From Streptomyces sp. R41 (GTDB lineage: Bacteria; Actinomycetota; Actinomycetes; Streptomycetales; Streptomycetaceae): a DNA stretch of 64,000 nt. The DNA is taken from NCBI RefSeq assembly GCF_041053055.1, contig NZ_CP163443.1, positions 1,488,001 to 1,552,000 of the forward strand. The letters are read 5' to 3'. Position 1 is the first letter of the stretch, and each line of letters starts with the position of its first letter. The notes below the pieces were generated by a model, which was not told the origin of the DNA, searched no databases, and worked only from the letters and a program-made list of their open reading frames with translations. This document shows, piece after piece, positions 28,350 to 37,336 of the stretch. A program made the translations under genes and the position numbers.

Positions 28350-28730
28350 GGCGCCCGCTCCCATACGACCTCACCGGCGCCGCCCAGTACCGGGACAGCG
28401 CGGTCGGCCGAAGGGACTCCACCCTCGGCCGCAACGCTGAACATCTCGTACGTCACCGGCTGCAGCGAGGTCAACACCCGTCTGCAACACAGGCGTTGAT
28501 ATGCCCACCGACTGGACCCGCCGAAGGGCACCGTCACCGTGGGTGCCAACTCCAGTATTCGCCTCCCCTACGCGCAGAGCAGACTCAGGGGCCGCACGGG
28601 CCAGTTCTGCTACCTCGACGACATCCAGTCCTGGTCCACCAAGGAGACCGCCGTCGACGGGGACGCGGCGCCGGCCTGGATGGCGTCGTTCGTGGCGGAC
28701 CAGGGCCAGGAGATGTCCGCTGGATCACCC
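28350..28730 (+). pseudogene. C-terminal remnant of a GH9 cellulase
   Basis: Three short blocks in shifting frames match the end of GH9 endoglucanases: PYDLTGAAQYRDSAV and TLGRNA, then NISYVTGCSEVNTR, and finally [20 protein letters not shown] with [15 protein letters not shown] and [11 protein letters not shown]. In intact enzymes these segments surround the catalytic YxDDxxxW region. At least one frameshift and a stop are present, and the first roughly 400 residues are missing. Confidence 0.65.
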
Positions 28731-28732
28731 GG

Positions 28733-30307
28733 TCACTTGAGGTACCCGAGGATGGTCATCATGCCGCTCTCCGAGTGGTACTGGTTGTGGCAATGCAGCA
28801 TCCACAGACCGGGGTTGTCGGCGTCGAAGTCGATGACCAGCTTGCGGTGGGGAAGCACCAGGGCGGTGTCCTTGAGCGCACCGACGGCGTCGACGCCGGT
28901 GAGGGCGAAGGTGTGGCCGTGCAGGTGGATGGGGTGCCACATGTCGGTGGCGTTGATCATGGTGAGCCGTACCCGTTCACCGGCGCGGACCGGGTGGCGC
29001 CTGTGCGTGTCGTGGGGTCGGTGGTCGAAGCCCCAGTCGTACCTCCTCATGCTGCCGGTGATCCTGATGCGCAGCTCGCGGTCGGGTTCGCGGTCGTCCA
29101 GCGCCACGGACTCGTCCGGTACGAGGCGGCGCGCGGGCACGACCTGCCCGTCCAGTTCGTCCGGGCGGACGTCCCGCCCGGGAAGGGTTCTTCCCCTGTC
29201 GGTGCGCAGCACGGCGAGGGCCCGGCCCGGCTTCCCCTCGGCGAGTGCGACGAGGGGGAAGACGCCGTCCTGGGCGGTGACCAGGACGTCGTACCGCTCG
29301 GCCATGCCGACGAGGAGAGCGTCGGTCTCCGTGTGCTCCACGGGATAGCCGTCGGTATGCGTGACGGTCATGGTGTGGTCGCCCAGCGCCACCCGGAAGG
29401 CGGTCTCGGAACCCGCGTTGATGATGCGCAGCCGGACGCGGTCGCCCGGGCGGCACCGGAACACCCGGGGACTGGTCGGCAGGCGGCCGTTGGCGAGGTA
29501 GTACGGGTAGGCCACATTGCCCCCGTCGCCGTCGAGCATGCGGCTGTAGGAGTCGCGCAGCACCCGGGAGGGGCCAGCCGGCCGGCGGCCGCTTCCGGGA
29601 CCCATGGCCACCGCTGTGGCCGTGCCGTGCTGGAGCTGGCCGAGCACGCCTTCCGGGGTGGAGCCGTCCACGTCGTCGATCCAGTCGTCCAGGACGACGA
29701 CCCATTCCTTGTCGTAGGCGAGGGGTTCCCTGGGGTCGTCGACGATGAGCGGCGCGTACAGCGCACGGTCGGGCTGGAGTCCGACATGGGAGTGGAGGAG
29801 ATAGGTGCCCGGGTAGGAGACGGTGAAGCGGTAGGTGAAGTCGGTCCCCGGGCGGATGGCGTTCTGCGTCACGCCGGGGGCGCCGTCCATGTCGCAGCGC
29901 AGTCGCACCCCGTGCGAGTGGAGCGTGGTGGAGACCGGCAGACGGTTGGCGAGGGTGAGGCTCAGGACGTCACCGGCGGTGACGCGCACCAGCGGACCGG
30001 GCAGTGTCTCGTCGTACGCCCAGCTCCGGACGATCCGCCCGCCCAGGTCCAGCGTGGACTGGGCGGCGGTGAACCCGAGCCTGCGCACCGGGCCGGAACC
30101 GCGTCTCCGCTCGGTCGCAAGGACCTCCGGACCCGACGGGTCGACATATCCCCCGAGTCCTGGCGGGGCGAAGCCGGCCTCGCCGAGCGCGGTCCCCTCG
30201 GGGCCGTGGTGGGGGCGGAGAACGAAGTCGGGACGGGCAGGCAGGAGTCCCGCGCCGGCGGCAGCGAGCGGGGCACGGAGCAGGGTACGCCGCGAAGGTG
30301 TATGCAT
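28733..30307 (-). CDS. Tat-exported multicopper oxidase (laccase/CueO-like)
   Basis: 524 residues from the ATG at 30307, giving a twin-arginine signal ([18 protein letters not shown]). The four copper-binding segments are [30 protein letters not shown] and [13 protein letters not shown], providing ligands for type 1, 2 and 3 copper; the axial ligand of T1 is probably the Met of ESGM. Three cupredoxin domains are expected. Members oxidise phenols, metals or Cu(I) with O2. The gene is monocistronic. The last base before its stop codon abuts the GH9 remnant. Confidence 0.92.
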   Translation of the reverse strand: MHTPSRRTLLRAPLAAAGAGLLPARPDFVLRPHHGPEGTALGEAGFAPPGLGGYVDPSGPEVLATERRRGSGPVRRLGFTAAQSTLDLGGRIVRSWAYDETLPGPLVRVTAGDVLSLTLANRLPVSTTLHSHGVRLRCDMDGAPGVTQNAIRPGTDFTYRFTVSYPGTYLLHSHVGLQPDRALYAPLIVDDPREPLAYDKEWVVVLDDWIDDVDGSTPEGVLGQLQHGTATAVAMGPGSGRRPAGPSRVLRDSYSRMLDGDGGNVAYPYYLANGRLPTSPRVFRCRPGDRVRLRIINAGSETAFRVALGDHTMTVTHTDGYPVEHTETDALLVGMAERYDVLVTAQDGVFPLVALAEGKPGRALAVLRTDRGRTLPGRDVRPDELDGQVVPARRLVPDESVALDDREPDRELRIRITGSMRRYDWGFDHRPHDTHRRHPVRAGERVRLTMINATDMWHPIHLHGHTFALTGVDAVGALKDTALVLPHRKLVIDFDADNPGLWMLHCHNQYHSESGMMTILGYLK

Positions 30308-30636
30308 GCCTGCAATAAGACACGTTTTGTAGTGATTTAGCGGGAAATACGGCGTTGCGCCTCGATGATGTCGGCTTCCGGTGCCCCAGTCGGCGGGCGG
30401 TGTCCCGGGCCGTGTCGTGGAACACCAGCCCCAGGGTCCGCCGCCGAACCTGGCACCTGGCCGATGCCTGCAACGCCTGCGTTGCTGCAATCCCGCACGC
30501 AGCAACCGTCTCGGAACCCCCGGCGCACATCACTGGTGGCTCCGGTCCATGAACCTCGCAGGACATGACGAAGTCCCGACTGGGGGCTCTCCCACAGGGT
30601 TTCTCCTTTGGTCGGCATCGCGGGCAGAATCAACGC
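30308..30636. other. Intergenic region between divergent oxidase and histidine kinase
   Basis: 329 bp. The first 50 bp are AT-rich and read, on the minus strand, like a promoter for the oxidase (AATAAGACACGTTTTGTAGT). The remainder has no recognisable gene. A copper-responsive operator was looked for and not found. Confidence 0.4.
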
Positions 30637-31821
30637 GTGCCGTCTTTCGATCAGGTCCGTTTCCGGCTGCCTCGCGGCGCCCGCGCTGACGCTGCGCTGG
30701 CCGGCGGGGTATTCGTGTTGGTGGCGCTCGCTGAGGGGCAGCGGCTGAGCCACGGCGGGGACGCGATGGCCTCGCTGATCGCGTCCTGGTTGCTGATCAC
30801 GGCGGTGTGCGGAGCGCTGCTGTTCCGGCGCCGGTATCCGGTGACGGTGGGCTGGTTCACGGTGCTGGCCACGGGCGCCTACTACCTCCTGAGCGACATC
30901 GACGCCCCGCTGATCATGGTTCCGATCGTGGCGTTGTACGCCCTCGCGGCCCAGGGCCGGACGCAGGCGGCCATTGCCATGGCGGCGGCCATGGTGATCG
31001 GCGTATCCGTGGGCCCCCTCGCGGGCAACAGCGATATCAACGGCACGGCGGTGTTCATGCTCACCGGCTGGCTGGTCGCCGTCGTGGCTCTCGGCAGCGT
31101 GCGGCACAGCCGGGTGGCCTACGCCGAGGAGGAGGCGCGACTGCGGGCCACCGAGGAGCGGCTGCGCATTGCCCGCGAGCTGCACGATGTGATCGGGCAC
31201 AACATTTCGATGATCAACGTGCAGGCGGGTGCTGCACTGCACCGGCTGAAGAAGGATCCTGCCCAGGCCGAGGAGGCGCTCGGCGCGATCAAGGCGAGCA
31301 GCCGGGAGACCCTGCGGGAGCTCCGGGCCACCCTCGGCGTGCTCCGCCAGGTCGACGAGGAGGCGCCCACGGCACCCCCGCCGGGGCTGGCCCGGACCGA
31401 CGAGCTGGTGGCCTCGGCGAAGCTGGCGGGGCTCTTGGTGCGGATCGAGCGGACCGGGGCTGAACGTTCGCTGCCCGCCCCTGTCGACCTGGCCGCGTAC
31501 CGGATCGTGCAGGAGTCGCTGACCAACGCCGCCAAGCACAGCGGCGCCGGACGGGTCACGATCCGGCTCGCCCACGCGGACGGGGAGCTGACCCTGGCCG
31601 TCGAGGACGACGGCGAGGGCGCAGCGACCCGCCCGGCCGGGTCCGGTGGCGGCAGCGGGATCACCGGCATGAAAGAGCGGGCGCGGGCACTGGGTGGCGA
31701 GCTGGCCGCGGGCCCGCGGCCAGAGGGCGGATTCGCGGTGCGGGCCCGGCTGCCGTACGAGATCACAGGAGAGCCGAAATGGAGCGGAGTGACCGATGAT
31801 CAGGGTCCTGCTGGCGGATGA
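30637..31821 (+). CDS. Sensor histidine kinase (HisKA_3 / DesK-like)
   Basis: About 394 residues from the GTG at 30637 (the ribosome-binding site is weak, and an ATG at 30565 is possible). Four to five N-terminal membrane helices are followed by RIARELHDVIGHNISMINVQ with the phospho-His. The HATPase part has LTNAAKHSGAG, EDDGEG and GITGMKERARALGG. The 3' end overlaps its response regulator by 26 bp. The kinase probably senses membrane or wall stress, judging from the MMPL exporter downstream. Confidence 0.9.
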   Translation: MPSFDQVRFRLPRGARADAALAGGVFVLVALAEGQRLSHGGDAMASLIASWLLITAVCGALLFRRRYPVTVGWFTVLATGAYYLLSDIDAPLIMVPIVALYALAAQGRTQAAIAMAAAMVIGVSVGPLAGNSDINGTAVFMLTGWLVAVVALGSVRHSRVAYAEEEARLRATEERLRIARELHDVIGHNISMINVQAGAALHRLKKDPAQAEEALGAIKASSRETLRELRATLGVLRQVDEEAPTAPPPGLARTDELVASAKLAGLLVRIERTGAERSLPAPVDLAAYRIVQESLTNAAKHSGAGRVTIRLAHADGELTLAVEDDGEGAATRPAGSGGGSGITGMKERARALGGELAAGPRPEGGFAVRARLPYEITGEPKWSGVTDDQGPAGG

Positions 31822-32464
31822 CCAGCGGCTCGTCCGGGCCGGGTTCCGGTCGATCCTGGAGGACGAGGACGACATCGAGGTGGTGGGGGAGGCAGCGGAC
31901 GGAGAAGCCGCGGTCCTGGCCTGCCGCGAGCTCGAGCCGGACGTGGTCCTGATGGACATCCGGATGCCGGGGATGGACGGTCTGGAAGCCTCCAAGGTGA
32001 TCGCCGGAGAAAGGCAGCTGGCGTCGGTGAAGGTGGTCATCCTGACGACCTTCGATCTGGACGACTACGTGTACGGGGCGCTGCGTGCCGGGGCGACGGG
32101 CTTTCTGGTGAAGGACACGGAGCCGGAGGAACTGCTGCAGGCGGTGCGGGTCGCAGCCCGGGGCGATGCCCTGATCAGCCCGTCGGTCACACGGCGGCTC
32201 ATCGCCGAGTTCGCGGGCCGGGTGAAGGGCCCTGAGCCGGATCCCCGGCTCGATGTCCTCACCGACCGGGAGCGCGAGGTCATGCAGTTGGTGGCCGCGG
32301 GGCTCACGAACGACGAGATCGCGGCACGGCTGGTGCTGTCACCGTCGACGGCGAAGACGCATGTCAGCCGGATCATCTCGAAGCTGGGGGCGCGGGACAG
32401 GTCGCAGGTCGTGGTGCTGGCGTACGAGTCCGGAATGGTCAGCCCGGGCTGGCTGGCGGAATAG
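31796..32464 (+). CDS. LuxR/NarL-type response regulator
   Basis: 222 residues starting MIRVLLADDQRLVRAGFRSI. The phospho-acceptor lies in DVVLMDIRMPGMDG (about residue 54), the switch Thr in ILTTF, and the Lys in FLVKDTEPEE. The C-terminal HTH is LTDREREVMQLVAAGLTNDE, then LVLSPSTAKTHVSRIISKLG. It overlaps the upstream kinase. A short terminator and direct repeats follow, then the small membrane protein and MMPL genes that it may control. Confidence 0.94.
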   Translation: MIRVLLADDQRLVRAGFRSILEDEDDIEVVGEAADGEAAVLACRELEPDVVLMDIRMPGMDGLEASKVIAGERQLASVKVVILTTFDLDDYVYGALRAGATGFLVKDTEPEELLQAVRVAARGDALISPSVTRRLIAEFAGRVKGPEPDPRLDVLTDREREVMQLVAAGLTNDEIAARLVLSPSTAKTHVSRIISKLGARDRSQVVVLAYESGMVSPGWLAE

Positions 32465-32467
32465 GCC

Positions 32468-32487
32468 GGCCGTCGGGGCGGACGGCC
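32468..32487 (+). terminator. Stem-loop after response regulator
   Basis: GGCCGTC (32468-32474), loop GGGGCG, GACGGCC (32481-32487), 3 nt past the stop codon. Confidence 0.6.
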
Positions 32488-32520
32488 CATCCGGCAGACG
32501 GCGCCGGTCCCGCGCGACTC

Positions 32521-32594
32521 CTGGGGTACGACGCAGCGGCAAACCGCATCCGCTGAGGTACGACACAGCGGCAGCCCGCATCCGCTGGGGTACG
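32521..32594. repeat. 2.3 direct copies of a 32-bp repeat, candidate operator
   Basis: Units start at 32521, 32553 and 32585; each begins CTGRGGTACGAC and the first two continue RCAGCGGCA to GCATCCG. The spacing of 32 bp is three helical turns. They sit about 60-130 bp upstream of the small membrane protein gene at 32653 and right after the response-regulator gene, so they may be its binding sites. Confidence 0.6.
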
Positions 32595-32652
32595 CCCAGT
32601 GTCGTCCGGAGGCTGACGCTTCCGACCCTGTTGCGCGTGCACGATCAACGGC

Positions 32653-32862
32653 ATGAACGCACCCCCCTTTCGCGCACGGGCCACGACCGTGCTCGTCGGC
32701 GCGCTCGTCGGGGCCGCCGCCGGAATTCTGCTGGTCACGGCCGCCGGGGCCCTGGAGGTCGGCGGCGTGTTTGCCGCCCTGGGGATCGGCGTGCCCACGC
32801 TGTGCGGCGCCGTGGTGGGCGCGCTTCTTACGCCAGGCCACTCCCGCTCGAATCCGAGGTAG
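32653..32862 (+). CDS. Small two-helix membrane protein
   Basis: 69 residues with two hydrophobic segments (about 11-32 and 37-59) and basic ends. Glycine- and alanine-rich ([14 protein letters not shown]). It ends 6 nt before the MMPL transporter start, so the two are co-transcribed. No known family is recognised; it could be an accessory subunit or a stress-induced membrane peptide. Confidence 0.7.
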   Translation: MNAPPFRARATTVLVGALVGAAAGILLVTAAGALEVGGVFAALGIGVPTLCGAVVGALLTPGHSRSNPR

Positions 32863-32868
32863 TCACCC

Positions 32869-35052
32869 ATGTCTCCTACCCGCGGCGCAGCCGCGCCCCT
32901 TGCCCTGCCCGCACCGGGCCGGCCCGATCGGCCGCGCGGCGGCCGGTTCGGCGCCCTGGCCGGCTGGGCGCAGCGTCACCGCTGGTCCGCCCTGCTGCTC
33001 TGGGTCGCCGTCCTAGCCGCCGTCACGCTCGGTTCGCAAGCCGCAGGCTCCGCGTACAAGAACGACTTCGCCCTGCCGGGCACCGACTCCCAAGCGGCCA
33101 CGGACCTGTTCACGAAGCACGGTTCCGCCCAGGCCGGCGACAGCGTCGACATCGTGCTGAAGGACAGCCAGGGCATCGACGGCCGCAAGGCCGCCGTCGA
33201 GAAGATGCTGGCCGAAGTGAAGGGACTGCCGAGCGTCGCCGATGTGCGCAGCCCGTACGCCGATGCCTCCGCTGTGTCCGAGGACGGCACGATCGGCTAC
33301 GCCACCGTGACTCTCGACGGCAAGGCCGAGGCCGTGCCCAAGGAGGACGTCACCGCGATCATCGACACCGCCAAGGGCGTCGAGGCGGACGGGCTCCAGG
33401 TCGAGCTCGGCGGCGACGCCGTGCGTGGCGCCGAGGACAAGGGAAGCCCGACCGCAGAACTCGCCGGCATCCTGGCCGCCGTGATCATCCTCGGACTGCT
33501 CTTCGGCTCCGTGGTGGCGGCCGCCGTACCGCTGATCACCGCCCTCTTCGCGGTCGGCGCCGCCATCGGCCTGATCGCTCTCGCCTCGCACGTCTTCACC
33601 ATCGCCGATTTCACGCCGCCCATCACGATGCTCGTCGGACTCGGCGTGGGTGTCGACTACGCCCTGCTGATCTTCTACCGCTACCGGCACGAGCTCACCC
33701 ACGGCGCTGAACCGGCCGAAGCCGGCCGCAAGGCTCTGGACGCCGCCGGTCGTACGGTCTTCGTCGCCGGCTGCACCGTGATCATCGCCCTGCTGGGCCT
33801 GGTCGCACTCGGCCTCGGCTCGCTGCAGGGCGTGGCCCTCGCCCTGGCACTGACCGTGCTGACCACGATGGCCGCCTCGTTGGTCCTGCTGCCCGCACTC
33901 CTGGCGCTCTTCGGCCACCGCATTCAGCGCCACGTACTGAAGCACGCGGCCCAGGCCGCGTCCAAGGGCGAGGTCGAAGGCCGCCGCTGGCGGGCCCTGG
34001 CCGCAGCTGTGCAGCGCCGTCCATTGCCGACGCTGCTGGTCGCCGTCCTCGCTCTGCTCGCCCTGTCCGCACCTGCGCTGGGCATGCGCCTCGGCTTCGC
34101 CGACGCGGGCAACGACCCGAAGACCTCGACCTCCAAGCAGGCGTACGACCTGCTCGCCGAGGGCTTCGGCCCGGGCTTCAACGGTCCGCTGGTCGTCTTG
34201 GTGCGGGGCGACAAGGCCGCCGGCCAGGCCGTCCGGTCCGAGCTGGCCAAGGCCGAGGGCGTGGCCGCGGCCAGCCCCGCGATGCCCTCCGAGGACGGCG
34301 CCCTGTCCACCGTGATCGTCTACCCGAAGACAGCACCGCAGGACGAGGGAACCACCGATCTCGTGCACCACCTACGCGATGACGTGGCCCCGAACCTGGA
34401 GCACGACACCGGCGCCGAGATCCTGGTCGGCGGCTCCACCGCCGCCTCCCAGGATTTCGCCGAGACGGTCTCGCAGCGGCTGCCGCTGTTCGTCGCCGTC
34501 GTCGTCGGACTGTCGTCGCTGCTGCTGATGCTGGTCTTCCGGTCCGTGCTGATCCCCATCAAGGCAGCCCTGCTGAACCTGCTCTCGATCACCGGCGCGC
34601 TCGGCGCGATGACCCTGGTGTTCCAGGAGGGCTGGTTCGGAGTGCAGCCAGGGCCGATCGAAGCATTCCTCCCCGTGCTGATCTTCGCGATCGTGTTCGG
34701 GCTGTCCATGGACTACGAGGTGTTCCTGGTCTCGCGGATCCACGAGGAGTGGGAGCGTACGAAGGACCACTCCATCGCAGTGCGGGAAGGACTGGCCACC
34801 ACCGGCAAGGTGATCACGGCGGCCGGGGCCATCATGATCGTGGTGTTCGCCGCCTTCATGCTGAGCCCCGACCGAATGCTCCAGCAGTTCGGGCTGGGCC
34901 TCGCCGTGGCGATCCTGATGGACGCAGTAGTCATCCGCTGCCTGATCGTCCCGGCCATCATGCAACTGCTCGGTAAGTGGGCCTGGTGGCTGCCCGCCCC
35001 CCTCGCCCGGCGGCTGCCCAAGGTGGCGCTCGAGCGCCCCGCGGACAGCTGA
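32869..35052 (+). CDS. MMPL/RND-superfamily membrane transporter
   Basis: 727 residues with the duplicated RND layout: helix 1 (about residues 40-57), an extracellular loop (about 58-190), five helices, a second loop (about 405-530) and five more helices. Signature stretches include MLVGLGVGVDYALLIFYRYR and FGLSMDYEVFLVSRIHEEW, each with the Asp-Tyr pair thought to carry protons. Such proteins export lipids, siderophores or antibiotics by proton motive force. The upstream two-component system and small membrane protein suggest stress- or drug-induced export. Confidence 0.93.
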   Translation: MSPTRGAAAPLALPAPGRPDRPRGGRFGALAGWAQRHRWSALLLWVAVLAAVTLGSQAAGSAYKNDFALPGTDSQAATDLFTKHGSAQAGDSVDIVLKDSQGIDGRKAAVEKMLAEVKGLPSVADVRSPYADASAVSEDGTIGYATVTLDGKAEAVPKEDVTAIIDTAKGVEADGLQVELGGDAVRGAEDKGSPTAELAGILAAVIILGLLFGSVVAAAVPLITALFAVGAAIGLIALASHVFTIADFTPPITMLVGLGVGVDYALLIFYRYRHELTHGAEPAEAGRKALDAAGRTVFVAGCTVIIALLGLVALGLGSLQGVALALALTVLTTMAASLVLLPALLALFGHRIQRHVLKHAAQAASKGEVEGRRWRALAAAVQRRPLPTLLVAVLALLALSAPALGMRLGFADAGNDPKTSTSKQAYDLLAEGFGPGFNGPLVVLVRGDKAAGQAVRSELAKAEGVAAASPAMPSEDGALSTVIVYPKTAPQDEGTTDLVHHLRDDVAPNLEHDTGAEILVGGSTAASQDFAETVSQRLPLFVAVVVGLSSLLLMLVFRSVLIPIKAALLNLLSITGALGAMTLVFQEGWFGVQPGPIEAFLPVLIFAIVFGLSMDYEVFLVSRIHEEWERTKDHSIAVREGLATTGKVITAAGAIMIVVFAAFMLSPDRMLQQFGLGLAVAILMDAVVIRCLIVPAIMQLLGKWAWWLPAPLARRLPKVALERPADS

Positions 35053-35103
35053 CGACCGACGAGGAAGAGCCCGCCCCTGATCGGCAGATTCCAATGATCG
35101 CCG

Positions 35104-35300
35104 CTACCCGTGGATCAGGCGGCGAGGAATCCCCGCATGCGCTCGGCTGGGTGTCCAGCCGAGCGCATTGCGTGGACGGCCGTTGAGCCCGGCGGCGACC
35201 GGGGCGCCCAGGGGGAGACTGCGGACGGTGTCAGGCCAGGCAGCTACGACGCGGGTTCCGTGGTCCTTGTCGCTCCCCCGATCGGGCCAGGAGTATTCGG
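35104..35300 (-). pseudogene. Possible C-terminal remnant of an IS30-type transposase
   Basis: The minus strand reads LGAPVAAGLNGRPRNALGWT followed by PSRAHAG. This resembles the end of IS30-family transposases, where LNxRPRKxLGWxTPAE is diagnostic. The DDE residues and the inverted repeats are not seen. A stem-loop (35137-35168) overlaps it. Confidence 0.35.
35137..35168. terminator. 14-bp perfect stem-loop after MMPL gene
   Basis: ATGCGCTCGGCTGG (35137-35150), loop GTGT, CCAGCCGAGCGCAT (35155-35168), 85 bp past the MMPL stop. It is either its terminator or an IS end. Confidence 0.65.
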
Positions 35301-35581
35301 TCGTAGCCGGATCATGGCAGGCTCGGCCCCGATTGGGTTCGTCCGTCGGTGGTCGTCGGATGACGTTGCTTGGGGCCGGAGTTGTCCTTTGGGGCAGTCC
35401 TGATCGCGGGCCGCGGCCGTTGGGGATTCTGCCCTGCTCAAGAACAGTCGAGAGCATGAATCACCATGACTCGGGCGGCATTTCGGACGCCCTGACAGCC
35501 GGGGTGACCGATATCGGCTTCCACCGGGCGTGGGACCGAGTTGTCCCTGCGGGCGCGGCTCTGGTGCATCCGCGCCGCCCC
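35169..35581. other. Non-coding or decayed stretch
   Basis: About 410 bp with no supported gene. Short open frames on both strands lack Streptomyces codon bias. Part may be further transposase debris. Confidence 0.4.
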
Positions 35582-35833
35582 TCACCCGCCCGCGGTGTCA
35601 GGGACCCGGCCGCCCGGGCGCGCCAGCCCCCGGATCGACAGTCCGCTGTCGGCGGTGAACATGCTCCCGGTCATCGCGGCCGACTGCGACGGGGATGCCA
35701 GCAGGGTGAAGATCCCGCTGTACGCGTCGACGTCCGGCACCTCCTGCAGCGGCAGCACCTCCCGGGTGCCGTCAAGCACCGAGTCGGCGGCCGTCTGACC
35801 GAGGGAGGTCGTGCCGCGCAGCCCGGTCGGCCT
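35582..35833 (-). pseudogene. C-terminal fragment of an SDR (cis-dihydrodiol dehydrogenase-like)
   Basis: The minus strand reads GLRGTTSLGQTAADSV, then VLPLQEVPDVDAYSGIFTLL and MTGSMFTADSGLSIRGLA. This matches the closing third of aromatic cis-dihydrodiol dehydrogenases (LRGxxSLG ... PxxxxYTGxxxxxAS ... TGxxxxxDGGxxxRG). The cofactor-binding half is missing. It sits just downstream of the VOC gene on the same strand. Confidence 0.55.
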
Positions 35834-35843
35834 CAGAAGCAGC

Positions 35844-36227
35844 TCAGCGTGGCGCAGGTTCAAACAGTTCGATGAGGTTGCCGGCCGGGTCGGTGAGGAG
35901 GATCTGGCGTCCGCCCGGGCCCGTGATGACGTCGCTGCGGAAGGACAGCCCGGCGGTGCGCAACCGGTCGATCTCGGTGTCGAGGTCGTTGACGGTGAGA
36001 TGGATGCGGTTGCGGCCTGGCGCATTGGAGTCATCGGGCGTGGCTCGGGCGCCGGAGCTTGCCGGCCCGGACAGCAGCAGCCGCAGCGGGCCGCGGACCA
36101 CGTCGGCGAAGGCGGGCGCGGGGTTGGTGCGCAGGCTGAAGCCGAGGTGGGTGGTGTAGAAGTCGACCGCGGCGGCCACGTCGTCGACGATGTAGCGGAC
36201 GGCGGCGAGTTCGTCGGATGGTGTCAT
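35844..36227 (-). CDS. VOC-family (glyoxalase/bleomycin-resistance fold) protein
   Basis: 127 residues with the two-beta-alpha-beta-beta-beta modules of the vicinal oxygen chelate fold (YIVDDVAAAVDFYTTHLGFS and IHLTVNDLDTEIDRLRTAGL) and the closing DPAGNLIELFEP Glu ligand. It overlaps the upstream ArsR-phosphatase gene by ATGA. It contains no cysteine at all, so it is not an ArsI-type C-As lyase, which needs a Cys pair. Its substrate is unknown; co-expression with an ArsR-type sensor suggests detoxification. Confidence 0.88.
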   Translation of the reverse strand: MTPSDELAAVRYIVDDVAAAVDFYTTHLGFSLRTNPAPAFADVVRGPLRLLLSGPASSGARATPDDSNAPGRNRIHLTVNDLDTEIDRLRTAGLSFRSDVITGPGGRQILLTDPAGNLIELFEPAPR

Positions 36228-37009
36228 GGCTGGACCTCCGGGTTCGGGGCGCGGGTGAGGACGGGCAGCAGGTAGCGGATACGCGTGTCGATCTCCGCCG
36301 CCGTGTGCCTGAAGGCGGGGTAGCTTGCCTGGTCGTTGCCGTCGGCGGCAGCCGGGTCGGGGATGCTCCAGTGGGTCCGCCGCGGCTGACCGCTGAACTC
36401 GGGGCAGATCTCGCGGACCTTGTCACACAGGCTGATCAAGTGATCGAAACGATTGCGGGCCACCGTGTCCAGCTGGCGTGGCCGCTGGTCGGCGATGTCG
36501 ATGCCGTAGTGCTCGCGCAGGACCCGCACGGCGTTGGGATGGATCCGCGGTTTGGGGTGGCTGCCGGCGCTGGTCACCTCCACCTGGCCGCCGGAGCGGT
36601 GGCGCAGCAGAGCCTCGGCGATCGGGGAGCGGGCGCTGTTGCCGGTGCACGTGAACAGCACGCAAGGCCGAGCCGACTGTTCGGTGGCCGTGGGAGGTGG
36701 TGGGGTGGGATCGAGGCGCAGTGCCGGGTGCAGGGCGACGCCGGCGGCGGCCAGCGCGTGCGCGCAGCGCTCCAGATCCAGGTGGTAGTAGCTGTCGCGG
36801 GCGTCGAAGCTGCTGCGATGGGCAGTGACGAGCCCGCTGCGGCGCAGCAGCCGCAGATGGTAGGAGATCAGGTTCTGCGGGTGGCCGAGCAGGGCGACCA
36901 GCTCACGGACCCGGTAGTCGCTTGCGGCCAGCGCGGTCAGCAGCCGCCACCGCAGTGGGTTGGCGGCCAGGCTCACAAACGCCGGGGCAGCGTGACCTGT
37001 GGGCACCAT
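36224..37009 (-). CDS. ArsR-type regulator fused to low-molecular-weight protein phosphatase / arsenate reductase
   Basis: 261 residues from the ATG at 37009. Residues 1-95 are a winged HTH (NLISYHLRLLRRSGLVTAHR). Residues 115-250 are a LMW phosphatase domain with the P-loop CTGNSARSP (Cys121, Arg127) and the Asp of the DP loop in SIPDPAAADG. The HTH lacks the CxC motif used by classical ArsR to bind As(III). Known actinomycete fusions of this type sit in arsenic loci, but no pump or ArsM is seen here. A palindromic operator lies 14 nt upstream. The gene is first in an operon with the VOC gene. Confidence 0.9.
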   Translation of the reverse strand: MVPTGHAAPAFVSLAANPLRWRLLTALAASDYRVRELVALLGHPQNLISYHLRLLRRSGLVTAHRSSFDARDSYYHLDLERCAHALAAAGVALHPALRLDPTPPPPTATEQSARPCVLFTCTGNSARSPIAEALLRHRSGGQVEVTSAGSHPKPRIHPNAVRVLREHYGIDIADQRPRQLDTVARNRFDHLISLCDKVREICPEFSGQPRRTHWSIPDPAAADGNDQASYPAFRHTAAEIDTRIRYLLPVLTRAPNPEVQP

Positions 37010-37022
37010 GCCAATAGGATAA

Positions 37023-37038
37023 ATCAAACCCGTTTGAT
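37023..37038. promoter_or_regulatory. ArsR-type palindromic operator
   Basis: ATCAAACCCGTTTGAT: ATCAAAC and GTTTGAT are inverted repeats with 2 nt between. It lies 14 nt upstream of the ArsR-phosphatase start, ideal for autorepression, and matches the ATCAAx-N-xTTGAT pattern of ArsR boxes. Confidence 0.75.
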
Positions 37039-37336
37039 GGATTCCGCTCCGCGGGCGAGGGTGAAGCGGAAGCCCACTCCGAATGGACCAGCGCCGAAGC
37101 CCACCACGAGGCGGCCGAAGGCACTCGCACACGACATGCGGCACGAGATCTTCTTCAGGCCCCCCGGGGGCTGCGGCTCATCTACCGCACGCCGTATTAC
37201 CTGTACCGCGGGCCGTGCCGGCCCTCCGTGTAATCCGGATGATCCAGGGCACCCAACGTGGAGGACGCATCTCGTCGGGAAGGAGAGATCGCAAAGCAAT
37301 GGATCACCTCTTCCACCTCTCCGGTAACGTCACGGT

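Noticed and set aside
27455..30340. 961-codon plus-strand open frame
   Set aside because: It runs antisense to both the P450 and the multicopper oxidase, which have clear motifs; only the short GH9 remnant within it is meaningful.
35844..36227. ArsI-type organoarsenical lyase for the VOC protein
   Set aside because: ArsI needs a conserved cysteine pair; this protein contains no cysteine.
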